Of a stretch of 64,000 bases of DNA, positions 43,482-52,632 are shown piece by piece. Source of the DNA: Hyphomicrobiales bacterium (GTDB lineage: Bacteria > Pseudomonadota > Alphaproteobacteria > Rhizobiales > Rhizobiaceae); contig UCKS01000002.1 of NCBI GenBank assembly GCA_900473045.1, forward strand, positions 24,579-88,578. Reading direction: 5' to 3'. The notes under the pieces are model-generated. The model searched no databases. It worked only from the letters and a program-made list of their open reading frames with translations, and was not told the DNA's origin. The translations under genes and the position numbers were made by a program. Within the stretch, counting starts at the first letter, position 1. The number at the start of each line of letters is the position of its first letter.

Positions 43482-44315
43482 TCACTCCGCCAGTTCGTCG
43501 ATCGGCGCCACGGGCAGGGCGCGTTTGTGTCCGCTCGCCCAATACGTCTTGAGAATACGCTGCCGTGCGGGTTCTGTGACCGCCTTCCCTTCCAGGAAAT
43601 TATCGATGTCATCGTAGGTGACGCCATAGACCTCTTCATCGGCACGAAGCGGCGCATCTGATTCGAGATCCGCAGTCGGTACCTTGAACACCAGCTCCGA
43701 CGGAGCGCCCATGTGCTCAGCTATGGCCCTCACCCGTCGTTTGGTCAGGCCGGCAAGTGGCAATATGTCAGCGGCTCCATCGCCAAACTTGGTGAAGAAC
43801 CCCATGAGAGCTTCAGCTGCCTGATCAGTCCCGATCACCAATCCGCTGGTTGACCCAGCCAGCGCGTACTGCGCGACCATTCGCTGGCGTGCTTTGATGT
43901 TGCCCAGATGAAAGTGTTTGCGAGCCGGCTCTATCAAGTCCTCTCCCTCGACCATGACCGCTTCGAGCATGGCGTCTGCTGCCGGCTTGATATCAACTGT
44001 TACCACACGGTCCGGCGCAATGACGCCGAGCGACTTTTGTGCATCTGTCTCGTCGGCCTGGACCCCATAGGGTAATCTCACTGCAATGAATCGAGCATCG
44101 TATCCATCAGCCCGCAGTTGCGAAACCGCGGCTTGCGCGAGTAAGCCAGCGGCAAGAGAATCGACACCGCCGCTAATTCCGAGAACGAAGGCACGGCACG
44201 ATGCATGGCGCAAATAGTGGCTCAGAAAATCGATGCGACGCCGAACCTCAAGCGCCACATCGAAACTGGCAGTGACCCCAAGGGCTCGTGATATTGAGTG
44301 CTGCTCGTTGTCCAT
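43482..44315 (-). CDS. nadE: NH3-dependent NAD synthetase
   Basis: 277 residues, the size of the E. coli ammonia-dependent enzyme. P-loop GISGGVDSLAAG near 46, GNIKARQRM, GTDQAAEALMGFFTKFGDG and the C-terminal HKRALP. Adenylates deamido-NAD and amidates it. Lacks the glutaminase domain of the long form, so it may be an accessory copy. Confidence 0.93.
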   Translation of the reverse strand: MDNEQHSISRALGVTASFDVALEVRRRIDFLSHYLRHASCRAFVLGISGGVDSLAAGLLAQAAVSQLRADGYDARFIAVRLPYGVQADETDAQKSLGVIAPDRVVTVDIKPAADAMLEAVMVEGEDLIEPARKHFHLGNIKARQRMVAQYALAGSTSGLVIGTDQAAEALMGFFTKFGDGAADILPLAGLTKRRVRAIAEHMGAPSELVFKVPTADLESDAPLRADEEVYGVTYDDIDNFLEGKAVTEPARQRILKTYWASGHKRALPVAPIDELAE

Positions 44316-44360
44316 TTCCGACCCCTAGGCTGTTTCCTTTGTCGTTATCTGCACGAGGGA

Positions 44361-44606
44361 TCACGACATCGAAGACTGCTCTTTTTTCCATTCGCGGTAA
44401 GGCGTCAACTTCTGCCCGGGGAAGCGCCGTTCAATTTCTTCTTCCACAAGCGCAATTCGGGAGAGGTTTTCCTCCCGATCGCTGGCGTCGTCTTCGCTAC
44501 GGGCGTCCAGCGCGCTCATCGCCCCAAAGACCTCATCACTCGTCATCGCCTCAAGTCGGGTCGCGAAATCCGAAACATCTTCGTTCAAAATGTCATTGGC
44601 TGTCAT
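44361..44606 (-). CDS. Small charged helical protein, 81 aa
   Basis: Starts ATG 44606 (MTANDILNEDVSDFATRLEA) with AGGAGAGG upstream. Predicted helices, acidic centre, ends PGQKLTPYREWKKEQ. Not recognised. EcfG-type promoter 25 bp upstream. Confidence 0.65.
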   Translation of the reverse strand: MTANDILNEDVSDFATRLEAMTSDEVFGAMSALDARSEDDASDREENLSRIALVEEEIERRFPGQKLTPYREWKKEQSSMS

Positions 44607-44630
44607 CACACCTCTCCTGCATGTCCTGAA

Positions 44631-44655
44631 AACCATAGGAACCTGAAATTGTTCC
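44631..44655 (-). promoter_or_regulatory. EcfG-type promoter of 44361-44606
   Basis: Minus strand GGAAC (44655-44651), 17 bases, GTT (44633-44631). Confidence 0.78.
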
Positions 44656-44662
44656 ACGTCTC

Positions 44663-44687
44663 GGAACTCGACGGCATTGCGTTGGTT
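44663..44687 (+). promoter_or_regulatory. EcfG-type promoter of DUF4142 pseudogene
   Basis: GGAAC 44663-44667, 17 bases, GTT 44685-44687. Back-to-back with the previous promoter, 7 bp apart. Confidence 0.78.
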
Positions 44688-44717
44688 TAGGGGCGATCAA
44701 CAACAGGAGCATTCGCT

Positions 44718-45249
44718 ATGAAACAACCCTCATCCTCGCATCCATCCTTCTAGCGACGGCCGGATCCGCGGCCATGGCACAGTCCACTGCCGAAAAGACC
44801 GGCGTCAACTCCGTCATCGGCGTCGCACCGAAGACCGAAGATTTTGTCCTCGAAGCTGCCAGCAGCGACATGTTCGAGATCGAATCCAGCAAACTTGCCG
44901 TCGAGCGCGCGAACGAAAAGACCAAGCCATTCGCCCAGCAAATGCTGACCGACCATCAGAAGACAGCTGACGAGTTGAAGGCCCTGGTGACGTCCGGAAA
45001 GGCCAAGGCGACCATCCCGACTGCCATGTCGTCCGCCCATCAGTGAATGCTGGACGATCTCGAGAAGCTTCAGGGCGAAGAGTTCACGAAGCAGTATCAC
45101 TCCGACCAGAGGACGTGCACGAAGACGCGGTCGATCTGTTCAAGCGCTACGGCGACGAGGGCGAGAACGCTGAGCTGAAGGCCTGGGCTGCAAAGACTCG
45201 GCCGGCGCTCGAGCATCACCTGCACATGGCAACAGAGATGAATAAGTAA
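44718..45249 (+). pseudogene. DUF4142 protein, three lesions
   Basis: From ATG 44718 one A appears missing in codons 2-3; restored, the signal peptide reads MKTTLILASILLATAGSAAM. The body (FVLEAASSDMFEIESSKLAV, FAQQMLTDHQKTADELK) is interrupted by TGA after SSAHQ (45043-45045), and a further frame change near 45105 is needed for DVHEDAVDLFKRYGDEGEN to the end. Third DUF4142 copy of the window. Confidence 0.82.
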
Positions 45250-45261
45250 CCCATAATCCTG

Positions 45262-45295
45262 CCCCCGCCGAGTTCGTCTCGCGGGGGATTTCTTT
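45262..45295 (+). terminator. Rho-independent terminator
   Basis: CCCCCGC / GCGGGGG stem (45262-45268 and 45281-45287) followed by ATTTCTTT. Confidence 0.75.
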
Positions 45296-45304
45296 GAGGA
45301 CGCC

Positions 45305-45680
45305 ATGCTGAACGGCTACCACGCCTCTGGCGAGCAGTTTTCGCCTAGTCAACTCCTGGACTGCGTCCAGGCTGCTGAGTGTGCTGGTTTACAAGCCATC
45401 ATGACGTCTGATCACCTGGCACCGTGGAGCGAAAGACAGGGGAACTCCGGCAACAACTGTGCTTGGCTCGGGGCAGCGATGGCGAAGACGACATTGCCCT
45501 CGGTGGCCTCGCAATACCAGGAGGGTGGCGTTACCACCCCGTCGTACTCGCGCATCTCATAACGACCCGTCGGAAATGTTTCCGGATCGTCTGCGCTGGA
45601 TCGCAATGGGAAGCGGCGAAACCCTCAACGAAAACACCGTGGGACGCAGTTGGGATCGCATGTGCGAGCGCAGGAGAGGC
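45305..45680 (+). pseudogene. LLM-class flavin-dependent oxidoreductase, truncated and frameshifted
   Basis: Starts MLNGYHASGEQFSPSQLLDC, then SDHLAPWSERQGNSG and AWLGAAMAKTTLPSV, the N-terminus of an F420/FMN luciferase-like monooxygenase (glucose-6-phosphate dehydrogenase-like branch). Later pieces in other frames read GWRYHPVVLAHL and MFPDRLRWIAMGSGETLNEN. It breaks off at about 45680 against the permease remnant; roughly two thirds of the gene is missing. Confidence 0.75.
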
Positions 45681-46473
45681 TCATTGGCGCCCCGATGCGG
45701 CCATCGCACCCCATTCAGGCATTGGCGGCTGAGCTGCAAGGCCTAGGAAGCCCAACCCAGCCGCAGTCAAAATGATACTCGACATGTTTAGCGTCAGGCG
45801 GATGATGATGGACGGCGCGCAGAGCGGCACGATGTGGCGCAGAAGGATGCGCGCCATCCCTGCTCCTTGGAGCTCGGCCGCCACGACGAAATCGGCCTGG
45901 CGGAATGGCAGTGTCTCGGCACGTGCCAATCGGGCGATCGGCGGCCAGACAGTGAGTGCAATTGCGATCACCGCATTTTCGATGCCGGGACCGAGGGCCG
46001 CAGAGAAGGCGAGTGCTAGAACAAGACTCGGGAAAGACAGGAAGATATCGGTGATGCATCAGAACAATATCGACCCAGTCGCCCAGATAACCGGCGGTTG
46101 CACCGATGACAAAGCCGATCGGGCCGACGATCACCGTCACCAGGATGCTGATATAGAGCGTGGTCCGGGCGCCGTAGATCAGGCGTGAGTAGACGTCACG
46201 GCCGAATTCACCGGTTCCGAACCAGAAGTCGGACGACGGCGGACGCAGCGCCACAGCAAGATCCTGGGCGATCGGATCGTGGGTCGAGAGCAGAGGCGCT
46301 AACGCAGAGACAATCACCAGCGCCACGACAACGACGAGGCCGGCGAGCGCAAGCGGGTTGCTGATGAGGCTTAGCCACAGGACATAGGCCTTGTGAAGGC
46401 GCGCTTGGCGAGTGGAGGAGAAATCCTCGCTGATCAGCCAGTCGTGCAAGTTGCCAAAATATCGAGTTGTCAT
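45681..46473 (-). pseudogene. Peptide ABC transporter permease (DppC-like), frameshifted and 3'-truncated
   Basis: N-terminal part MTTRYFGNLHDWLISEDFSS, first helix LAGLVVVVALVIVSALAPLL and FGTGEFGRDVYSRLIYGART are DppC/OppC-like. Near 46065 two bases are lost, after which ITDIFLSFPSLVLALAFSA and the EAA loop (VVAAELQGAGMARILLRH) follow. Ends at GAMAASGRQ-stop, about 40 residues short of the family end, at the junction with the LLM remnant. Confidence 0.8.
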
Positions 46474-46477
46474 TGTG

Positions 46478-46675
46478 TTACCGCGTACGTGGATCGAGGA
46501 AACGATAGACGATGTCCGAAAGCAGATTGATCGCGATCGATATGAGACCGATCAACAAAACACTGCCCAGCACCGCATTCATATCGGCAAAGAACAATGC
46601 AGACGTGAGGTATTGGCCAAGGCCGGGCCAGGCGAACACCGTCTCGATTAGCACCGTACCGTCGAAAAAAGCAAT
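46478..46675 (-). pseudogene. C-terminal remnant of DppB-like permease
   Basis: Only the last 65 or so codons remain: DGTVLIETVFAWPGLGQYL, LLIGLISIAINLLSDIVY, RFLDPRTR-stop. Its stop lies 4 bp before the DppC start, the usual dppB-dppC arrangement. The 5' part is replaced by unrelated sequence. Confidence 0.75.
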
Positions 46676-46954
46676 CAACGCTGTCGTGGAAGAGTTGGTA
46701 AAGCAGGTGGCGGCGCGCTCGGAGAAAATCAGCGTGACACGAACGGGCGAGACCGTAACGGTTAATGGCGAGATTGACGTCGACGCACTCGTTATGGTGG
46801 TCGTTGGGTCAATGGCCGGCGGTCCGTAAAGTAATTGCCACCAGATGACCATTGTATAGGGATTCGATGCCCGTGGAAGCGAGGTTTTTAGTGAAGAGGA
46901 GATTGGAAGACGCTGGGTACTCTCCCAGCGGCGAAGCAAGATGGCGCGATGTTC
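46676..46954. other. Interval between remnants
   Basis: About 280 bases between the dppB remnant and the DUF3833 remnant. A frame on the plus strand (VKQVAARSEKISVTRTGETV) looks protein-like, but I cannot support a gene. Confidence 0.4.
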
Positions 46955-47430
46955 TTACAGCTTTTCGTAAAACACGTTTAGCGTCGAAACCTCAAGGCCA
47001 AGCTTTGTCAGGGACGCATGCGCCGTCATCCGGCCGGGCTCGTGTAGCCAGAACCAATCGTTGAAACCGACGTGGAGGTCGAGCCGTCCTTGGTTGGAAC
47101 CTCCCGGGTGTAAGTCCAGTGGAAGGCGTTGCCCTGCTGCTCTCCGCTGGCCAGACCCTGAATATGCGTTTCGCGCCCTTCGTACGATGTTGCCGATCGC
47201 TTGATGATCGTCCACACCAGCGTATCCACGTGACCATCGTCGAATGTATAGACCTCTCGCAAGGCAAGCGTGTTCGCCGAATGATCCCATCGTCCCTCCG
47301 CCTCGATCGAGAAGCGGTTCTGCAAACCACCGACGCGTCCCATGGTAATACCCCACCCACGCAGCTGACCATTGAAAAACTCTTCCAGAACGAGGGGTGG
47401 TGTATTAGAGGCAAAGTCATCGATGTTCAT
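46955..47430 (-). pseudogene. DUF3833-family lipocalin-like protein, frameshifted
   Basis: From ATG 47430: LEEFFNGQLRGWGITMGRVG, then FTFDDGHVDTLVWTII-type strands and GEQQGNAFHWTYTREV. One base change near 47085 is needed to reach VGFNDWFWLHEPGRMTA, LTKLGLEVSTLNVFYEKL-stop. About 150 residues if repaired; unknown function, possibly lipid-binding. Confidence 0.7.
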
Positions 47431-47469
47431 GAGCGTCATCCTGATAGCTGGCGATAAAACGGGCACAGA

Positions 47470-48468
47470 TTATGGCTGACCACCACCGCCCGCCGCGCCA
47501 TAGACCTGTCCCGTCGCATAGCTGGCCTGAGGATCGGCGAGCTGCACGTAAATCGAGGCGAGTTCGGCCGGCTGGCCCGGACGGCTAAGCGGAGTGTCGC
47601 CGCCGAACTTCACGAGCTTCTCCATTGTCGCACCGCCACTGACCTGCAGCGGCGTCCAGATCGGACCCGGTGCCACACCATTGACGCGGATTCCCTTTGG
47701 GCCAAGTTGCTTGGCCATCGACTTGGTGAAGTTCATCCCGGCGGCCTTGGTGATAGCGTAGTCGACCAGGTTTTCCGACGGATCGTAGGCCTGCTCGGAC
47801 GTCGTCTGGATGATGGCCGAGCCGGGCTTCAGATGCTTGAGGGCTGCCTTGGTCAACCAGAACATCGCGTAGATATTGGTCTTCATCGTCGCGTCAAAGG
47901 CTTCGGTGGTAATGTCGGACAGCGAGGCGGCCTGTTGTTGCCGCCCTGCGTTATTGACCAGAATATCGAGGCCACCGAGTGCCTTGACTGCATCCTCGAC
48001 AAGCTTTTCGCAAAAGGCCTCGTCCCTGAGGTCGCCTGGCAAAGCGATACCCTTGCGGCCTTCCTTCTCGATAAGAGCAATGACGTCTTTCGCATCAGGC
48101 TCTTCGTCGGGAAGATAGTTGATTGCGACGTCGGCACCTTCGCGCGCATATGCGATCGCAGCAGCTCGTCCCATGCCGGAATCGCCACCGGTGATCAGCG
48201 CCCGCATACCTGTCAGGCGGCCAGAGCCTTTGTAAGACGTCTCACCGTGGTCGGGCTTTGGGGTCATTTTGCCGGCCAGGCCAGGAAACGGCTGAGACTG
48301 CTTTTCGAACGGAGGCTTCGGATACTTTGTGGTCGGATTTTCCATAGTGGCTGCTTTCGATGAGGTTGAGGCCGCCTGCCCAACAAAAGGAAATGTCGAG
48401 GCGGCAAGTGTCGCGCTTGCAGCGGCAAGCACGGAGCGGCGAGTGAGTTTCGAAACAAGATGGTCCAT
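47470..48468 (-). CDS. SDR oxidoreductase with Tat signal (YghA-like)
   Basis: 332 residues. The N-terminus carries a twin-arginine motif TRRSVLAAASATLAAS and likely cleavage after GQAA. It is followed by the YghA-like Pro-rich region and SDR core: ITGGDSGMGRAAAIAY, NNAG, TTSEQA, YAITKAAG and NGVAPGPIWTPL. Ends in a Gly-rich tail. An exported SDR would be unusual since NAD(P) is cytoplasmic. Downstream of another SDR and a Zn-ADH in one operon. Confidence 0.88.
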   Translation of the reverse strand: MDHLVSKLTRRSVLAAASATLAASTFPFVGQAASTSSKAATMENPTTKYPKPPFEKQSQPFPGLAGKMTPKPDHGETSYKGSGRLTGMRALITGGDSGMGRAAAIAYAREGADVAINYLPDEEPDAKDVIALIEKEGRKGIALPGDLRDEAFCEKLVEDAVKALGGLDILVNNAGRQQQAASLSDITTEAFDATMKTNIYAMFWLTKAALKHLKPGSAIIQTTSEQAYDPSENLVDYAITKAAGMNFTKSMAKQLGPKGIRVNGVAPGPIWTPLQVSGGATMEKLVKFGGDTPLSRPGQPAELASIYVQLADPQASYATGQVYGAAGGGGQP

Positions 48469-48485
48469 TCCTCAATCCTTGGACG

Positions 48486-49283
48486 CTAGTTTTTGCCGGA
48501 GCCTGGCTCGGCCATTTTGGCATGCTGATGGGCGAGCACGCTCGCCGGTGTGACGTTGGCAACAGCGGCCTGAAGCTTGTTCTTCCAGCCGCTGACAACG
48601 TCGCCTTCGCCATCCATCATTGCCTCATAGCCTATCCTTGCGACGTCGACCGGATCGTCCTTCTCGGCCTGACCGACGGACGTATCCATCAGATCGGCAC
48701 GCTTGAAGAATTCGGTCTCCGTGGCCCCCGGCATCAGGCAGCTCACCGTGATGCCCGTATCCTTGAGCTCTTCCCGCAAGGCAAAGGAGAAGCTGTTGAT
48801 GAAGGCCTTGGTACCGTTGTAGACCGCCTGATAGGAACCGGGCATGAAGCCGGCAATTGAACCGGTCAGCAGGATCCGGCCCTCGCCGCGACTGCGCATC
48901 AGATTTCCGACCTGCTGCACCAGATAGATGGTGCCGACAATATTAGTATCGACGACCTTGCGCGCCTGGGCAAAGTCCTGGTCGAGGAAACCCTTTCCCA
49001 GCCCGCGGCCCGCATTGGCCATCAGCAGATCGACGGAGCGGCCGGACGCCTCGATGGTCTCAAGAAGCCGGTCGACCCCGTCCATGGTAGAGAGATCGGC
49101 TTCGATCGCATCCACCGAGGTTCCAAATTCCTTCAGGCTGACTGCGGCCTGATCGATGCGGGGTTCGTCGGCTGCAATGATCAGATCGTAACCATCCTGA
49201 GCGGCACATTTGGCCAGCTCGTAACCGATCCCTGTCGAGGCACCGGTCACGACGGCAAGGCCTTTTCCCGTTTCAATCGCCAT
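48486..49283 (-). CDS. SDR oxidoreductase
   Basis: 265 residues: VVTGASTGIGYELAKCAA, MANAGRGLG, LTGSIAGFMPGS (Ser), YNGTKAF (Tyr-Lys), CLMPGATETEFF. Intact paralogue of the frameshifted gene at 6504-7277; both follow a Zn-ADH gene. 11 bp after the ADH stop. Confidence 0.9.
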   Translation of the reverse strand: MAIETGKGLAVVTGASTGIGYELAKCAAQDGYDLIIAADEPRIDQAAVSLKEFGTSVDAIEADLSTMDGVDRLLETIEASGRSVDLLMANAGRGLGKGFLDQDFAQARKVVDTNIVGTIYLVQQVGNLMRSRGEGRILLTGSIAGFMPGSYQAVYNGTKAFINSFSFALREELKDTGITVSCLMPGATETEFFKRADLMDTSVGQAEKDDPVDVARIGYEAMMDGEGDVVSGWKNKLQAAVANVTPASVLAHQHAKMAEPGSGKN

Positions 49284-49294
49284 GCTGTATCTCC

Positions 49295-50464
49295 TTACGG
49301 TTTGAGAACGACTTTGACGCAGCCGTCCTTCTTTTCGAGGAATGTCTTGTAGAGGTCGGGTCCGTCTTCCAGGCCTCCGGTATGGGTGATGATAAATGAG
49401 GGATCAATCTCGCCGTTCTGGATGCGTTCCATCAGGATCGGCAAGTAGTGCTGAACCGGTGTCTGGGCCATCTTGAACGTCAGGCCGCGATTGATCGCCG
49501 ACCCCATCGGGAGCTTGTCGAGGAATCCGCCATAAACGCCGACGATCGAGACCGTGCCGAAGTTTCGGCAACAATGGATCGCCTGGCGAAGAACGTGCGG
49601 TCGATCCGTGCCCATGAAGGTCGCGACCTTGATGCGATCGATGCGGGCATCCCAGCTTGCGGATGGATCGGATTCGGTCCCAACGGCGTCGATGCAGGCG
49701 TCAGCGCCGCGGCCATTGGTCAGTTCCATGATCCGGTCGTAGATGTCCTTGTCCATATAATCGAGCGTGATCGCTCCGGACTTTTCCGCGAGCGCCAGCC
49801 GCTCCGGCACGGTGTCGATAGCGATGACCCGCTCCGCTCCAAGGATGAAGGCTGACTTAATCGTCATCTGGCCGACAGGACCGCAGCCCCAGATGGCGAT
49901 CGTGTCGCCCGGCTGGATGTTGCAGAAATCGGCCGCCATGTAGCCGGTGGGAAAGATGTCCGAAAGAAACAGCACCTGCTCGTCGCTCAAGCCCTCCGGA
50001 ACCTTGATCGGCCCGACATCTGCGAAGGGAACGCGCAGGTATTCCGCCTGACCGCCGCTGAACCCACCCAGCAGATGGGTATAGCCGAACAGGCCCGCAG
50101 GCGAATTGCCCCACATCTTGGTGACTTTTTCCGGTTTTGGATTCGAGCGTTCGCAGCCAGAGAAAAAACCGCGCGTACAGAAAAAGCATTCGCCGCAGGC
50201 GATCGTGAATGGCACGACCACACGGTCGCCGACTTTGAGCTTCTTGTTGTCCTTGCCGACCTCGACCACCTCACCCATGGTTTCGTGTCCCATGATGTCG
50301 CCGCTGTGCATATCGGGCATGATGCCATTGTAGAGATGAAGATCGGAGCCGCAGATCGCGCAAGCCGTGACTTTGATGATGGCATCACGACCGTCCTCGA
50401 TCTGGGGGTCGGGAACGCTTTCGCACCGGATATCATGCTTGCCGTGCCAGGTCAGTGCTTTCAT
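49295..50464 (-). CDS. Zinc-dependent alcohol dehydrogenase (MDR family)
   Basis: 389 residues, close to the ADH at 7442-8617. Catalytic zinc: CAICGSDLH and GHE; structural cysteines [18 protein letters not shown] motif WGCGPVGQM. First gene of the ADH-SDR-SDR operon with an EcfG-type promoter 49 bp upstream. Confidence 0.93.
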   Translation of the reverse strand: MKALTWHGKHDIRCESVPDPQIEDGRDAIIKVTACAICGSDLHLYNGIMPDMHSGDIMGHETMGEVVEVGKDNKKLKVGDRVVVPFTIACGECFFCTRGFFSGCERSNPKPEKVTKMWGNSPAGLFGYTHLLGGFSGGQAEYLRVPFADVGPIKVPEGLSDEQVLFLSDIFPTGYMAADFCNIQPGDTIAIWGCGPVGQMTIKSAFILGAERVIAIDTVPERLALAEKSGAITLDYMDKDIYDRIMELTNGRGADACIDAVGTESDPSASWDARIDRIKVATFMGTDRPHVLRQAIHCCRNFGTVSIVGVYGGFLDKLPMGSAINRGLTFKMAQTPVQHYLPILMERIQNGEIDPSFIITHTGGLEDGPDLYKTFLEKKDGCVKVVLKP

Positions 50465-50512
50465 CTATTTGCTCCAGGTCGAGTTTTCTCTTCGCGCGGG
50501 CTCTCCGCTGCA

Positions 50513-50537
50513 AACGACAGGTCCTTAATGTTGTTCC
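50513..50537 (-). promoter_or_regulatory. EcfG-type promoter of the ADH-SDR-SDR operon
   Basis: Minus strand GGAAC (50537-50533), 17 bases, GTT (50515-50513). Confidence 0.8.
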
Positions 50538-50612
50538 TTGGCGAAGTGGCCTGTACGGAAGCGCACGGAAGACCACAATTCGAGCAAAACCCAACTTGCA
50601 GGCTTTACGGAA

Positions 50613-50637
50613 GGAACTTTGCGGGCGGGACGTCGTT
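50613..50637 (+). promoter_or_regulatory. EcfG-type promoter of 50672 gene
   Basis: GGAAC 50613-50617, 17 bases, GTT 50635-50637. Confidence 0.78.
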
Positions 50638-50671
50638 TTCGTTGCTTCATCGAAGCAAGAGGAGATGTCCC

Positions 50672-50998
50672 ATGCCGCAGGGCGACAAATCCGCATACAC
50701 CGACAAGCAGAAGCGCAAGACCGAGCATATCGACGAAGGCTACAAGGACCGTGTCGTTTCCGAGAAGGAAGCCGAACGCCGTGCCTGGGCCACCGTTAAC
50801 AAGGAGAGCGGCGGCAGCAAAAAGTCAGGCTCAGGTCGAGGCCATGCCGAAAACCACGCGTCTTCCAAGAAGGGCGGGCGCAAGGGCGGCGCAGCTGCTG
50901 CGTCGCGCACCAAGGAAGAACACGCTCGGCCTCAGCGAAAAAGGCTGCAGTCACTCGCAAGCGTAACGAACACCATATGCATCATTGACAGGATACGG
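50672..50998 (+). pseudogene. Small Lys-rich protein of the 'plasmid stabilization' type, 3' frameshift
   Basis: From ATG 50672 (GAGGAG upstream): MPQGDKSAYTDKQKRKTEHI, EKEAERRAWATVNKESGG, SSKKGGRKGG. Such proteins normally end in a KAA-TRKR tail; here that tail (ASAKKAAVTRKRNEHHMHH) is in another frame after a one-base loss near 50927. Without repair the frame runs to 51082 with an altered end. Probably still made; called frameshifted rather than dead. The 'plasmid stabilization' label is only traditional. Confidence 0.7.
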
Positions 50999-51039
50999 CG
51001 TCACGACAGTGGTACCGTGTCTTCTATGGAGGAACCCTC

Positions 51040-51336
51040 ATGTCGAAGAAGAAATCCAAGCAAAAGTGGTCGCAGGATGTGACCGAGAAAAGCGATGCAA
51101 TGGATCTGAAGGGCGGTGTCTTCAAAAAGCGCAGCGCGAAGAAGATCGCAGACTCGCTTAAAGCCTCGGCCGAACATAGCGACCGTCGCAAGGCCAGCCC
51201 GTTCCGGTCCGCCATGTCGATGCTGAACTTTTATATCAACCGCGCTGGCAAGCAATTGTCGAAGTCGAGGGTGGCGACGCTGGACAGGGCCAAGGACGAG
51301 TTGCGCAAGGATTTTGGCAAGGAGCCAAAACGCTGA
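51040..51336 (+). CDS. DUF3175 protein
   Basis: 98 basic residues: KWSQDVTEKSDAMDLKGGVF, KKRSAKKIADSLKASAE, SPFRSAMSMLNFYINRAGK. Excellent match to the DUF3175 pattern. Stress-associated small protein of unknown function; GGAGG upstream. The 270 bases after it (51337-51605) show nothing. Confidence 0.9.
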   Translation: MSKKKSKQKWSQDVTEKSDAMDLKGGVFKKRSAKKIADSLKASAEHSDRRKASPFRSAMSMLNFYINRAGKQLSKSRVATLDRAKDELRKDFGKEPKR

Positions 51337-51605
51337 TTATCCAGTGCAATGGCAGCCGCGGCAAAGAAAGGCATCAGAAACTTGTCTGGCTCCGGATGAC
51401 GGTGCCAGTAAATCGGTGTTACCGCCCCAAATCGTAAGATTTCAACCCGCCTTTGTCTCACGCCTGTCGAGCTGGTCGATGTGCTCCTTAATCTGGCCGC
51501 ACCCGAATTTCGTGACGCTGAGCCTTCCGCCCTGTGGCGTGTGAGACCGCTCTCGCAATCTCCGCCGAGGCAGGTAGATGGCATCATAAGCTGGCGCAGC
51601 CCGTA

Positions 51606-51839
51606 TTAGCTGTGTAGTAGGTCTTTGAATGCCAGAGTGAAAAGCAGGCCACCGCACTCATCACATACCTCAAACACTTGATCAGTAACGGGCATACCGA
51701 GGGCGATTTCTTCAATCATCATCTCCCTCGCGGCCCGTATCGCTTCACGGTGGGCTGACACTACGTCCGGTAGATCGACACCATCAGTGTCCTCCTCAAA
51801 AGAGTTAGCTTCGCGAACGTTGAAGTAGAAGTGGGTCAT
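51606..51839 (-). CDS. DUF6894 protein
   Basis: 77 residues from ATG 51839: MTHFYFNVREANSFEED, TDGVDLPDVVSAHREAIRAA, then a strand pair VFEVCDECGGLLFTL. Typical DUF6894 length. A perfect GTACG-N4-CGTAC dyad lies 56 bp upstream. Confidence 0.82.
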   Translation of the reverse strand: MTHFYFNVREANSFEEDTDGVDLPDVVSAHREAIRAAREMMIEEIALGMPVTDQVFEVCDECGGLLFTLAFKDLLHS

Positions 51840-51894
51840 GGGAGCGTCCTTTCCGGACAATCCATCGAGCAACACAAAGGCTTAAGATTCCTCT

Positions 51895-51908
51895 GTACGC
51901 TATCGTAC
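51895..51908. promoter_or_regulatory. GTACG-CTAT-CGTAC dyad, upstream of DUF6894 gene
   Basis: Perfect 5+5 inverted repeat with 4-base spacer, 56 bp before ATG 51839. Shares GTACGATA-n-CGTACAGA (gene-facing) with the site at 62472-62485. Confidence 0.6.
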
Positions 51909-51961
51909 CATCTTTCCGCATTGCGGTCAAAACTGGGAAGCTAAGCTCGCGTCGGCCGTCG

Positions 51962-52105
51962 CGTCAAAAAGCCCTGCTTGTGGAAACCATCGCCGACGTC
52001 ATCAAGCGGTCCAAACCCTACAAATGCCAGAATTACTTCCAGGCTGCTGGGTTTGGTAATGGGAAATTGCTCTTATCGGGCTGGAAAAGCTTCCGGTCAT
52101 TCTCG
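51962..52105 (+). pseudogene. Possible IS630-type transposase C-terminal remnant
   Basis: Frame reads RQKALLVETIADVIKRSKPY then KCQNYFQAAGFGN. The C-x-NYF-x-AAG ending resembles the last helix of IS630-like transposases. Short and without the DDE residues, so tentative. Confidence 0.4.
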
Positions 52106-52329
52106 CAAGCGTCCCATGATTAATCACCGCCAACGGGCGGCGTGTGAAACATTGGTGTGTTCGTCCACGATCGCGCCTCTTTGAGGTGCCTCGATGTTCG
52201 GTTTCGTACGAAACACATTTGACTCTGGACAGAATACAAGCTCTCGGTAATTTAGTAGGCGCGCAATCTCAGAGATACTCATTCAGTAGATCAAGAAGAA
52301 TCCAACGGTATGCGCGGGAGGAGAAATCA

Positions 52330-52632
52330 ATGTTCCATTCGATCGTATCCGATAAGAAAACCAGCAGTCCTCTTCGTCACAATGATTTTCGGGAAGAGTG
52401 CGCCGAAGACCCGGATTTTCGCATCAAAAAGACCGCCGGGCCTCTCTGGGAGATCAAGGCCTTGTCCCTGACTGCGGCAACTTGGCTGAGGTCCAATTTC
52501 GATGGACCGGCAGAGTTTGGCAACAACGAAATCAGGACAGATCTTGCCGGCGCAAACCGTTTTATGCTGAAAGCCCGTGGCCAGTGTTATCGGATAGAAT
52601 ATATTGGACCGCTTGGCATCAACATCTTTTAG
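52330..52632 (+). CDS. Hypothetical protein, 100 aa
   Basis: From ATG 52330 with GGGAGGAG upstream: MFHSIVSDKKTSSPLRHNDF, then KKTAGPLWEIKALSLTAATW and NNEIRTDLAGANRFMLKARG. Looks like a compact soluble domain; no family recognised. Confidence 0.6.
   Translation: MFHSIVSDKKTSSPLRHNDFREECAEDPDFRIKKTAGPLWEIKALSLTAATWLRSNFDGPAEFGNNEIRTDLAGANRFMLKARGQCYRIEYIGPLGINIF

Noticed and set aside
50559..50565. CTGTACG near the ADH promoter as a regulator half-site
   Set aside because: No second arm and the distance fits neither of the two classes; likely chance.
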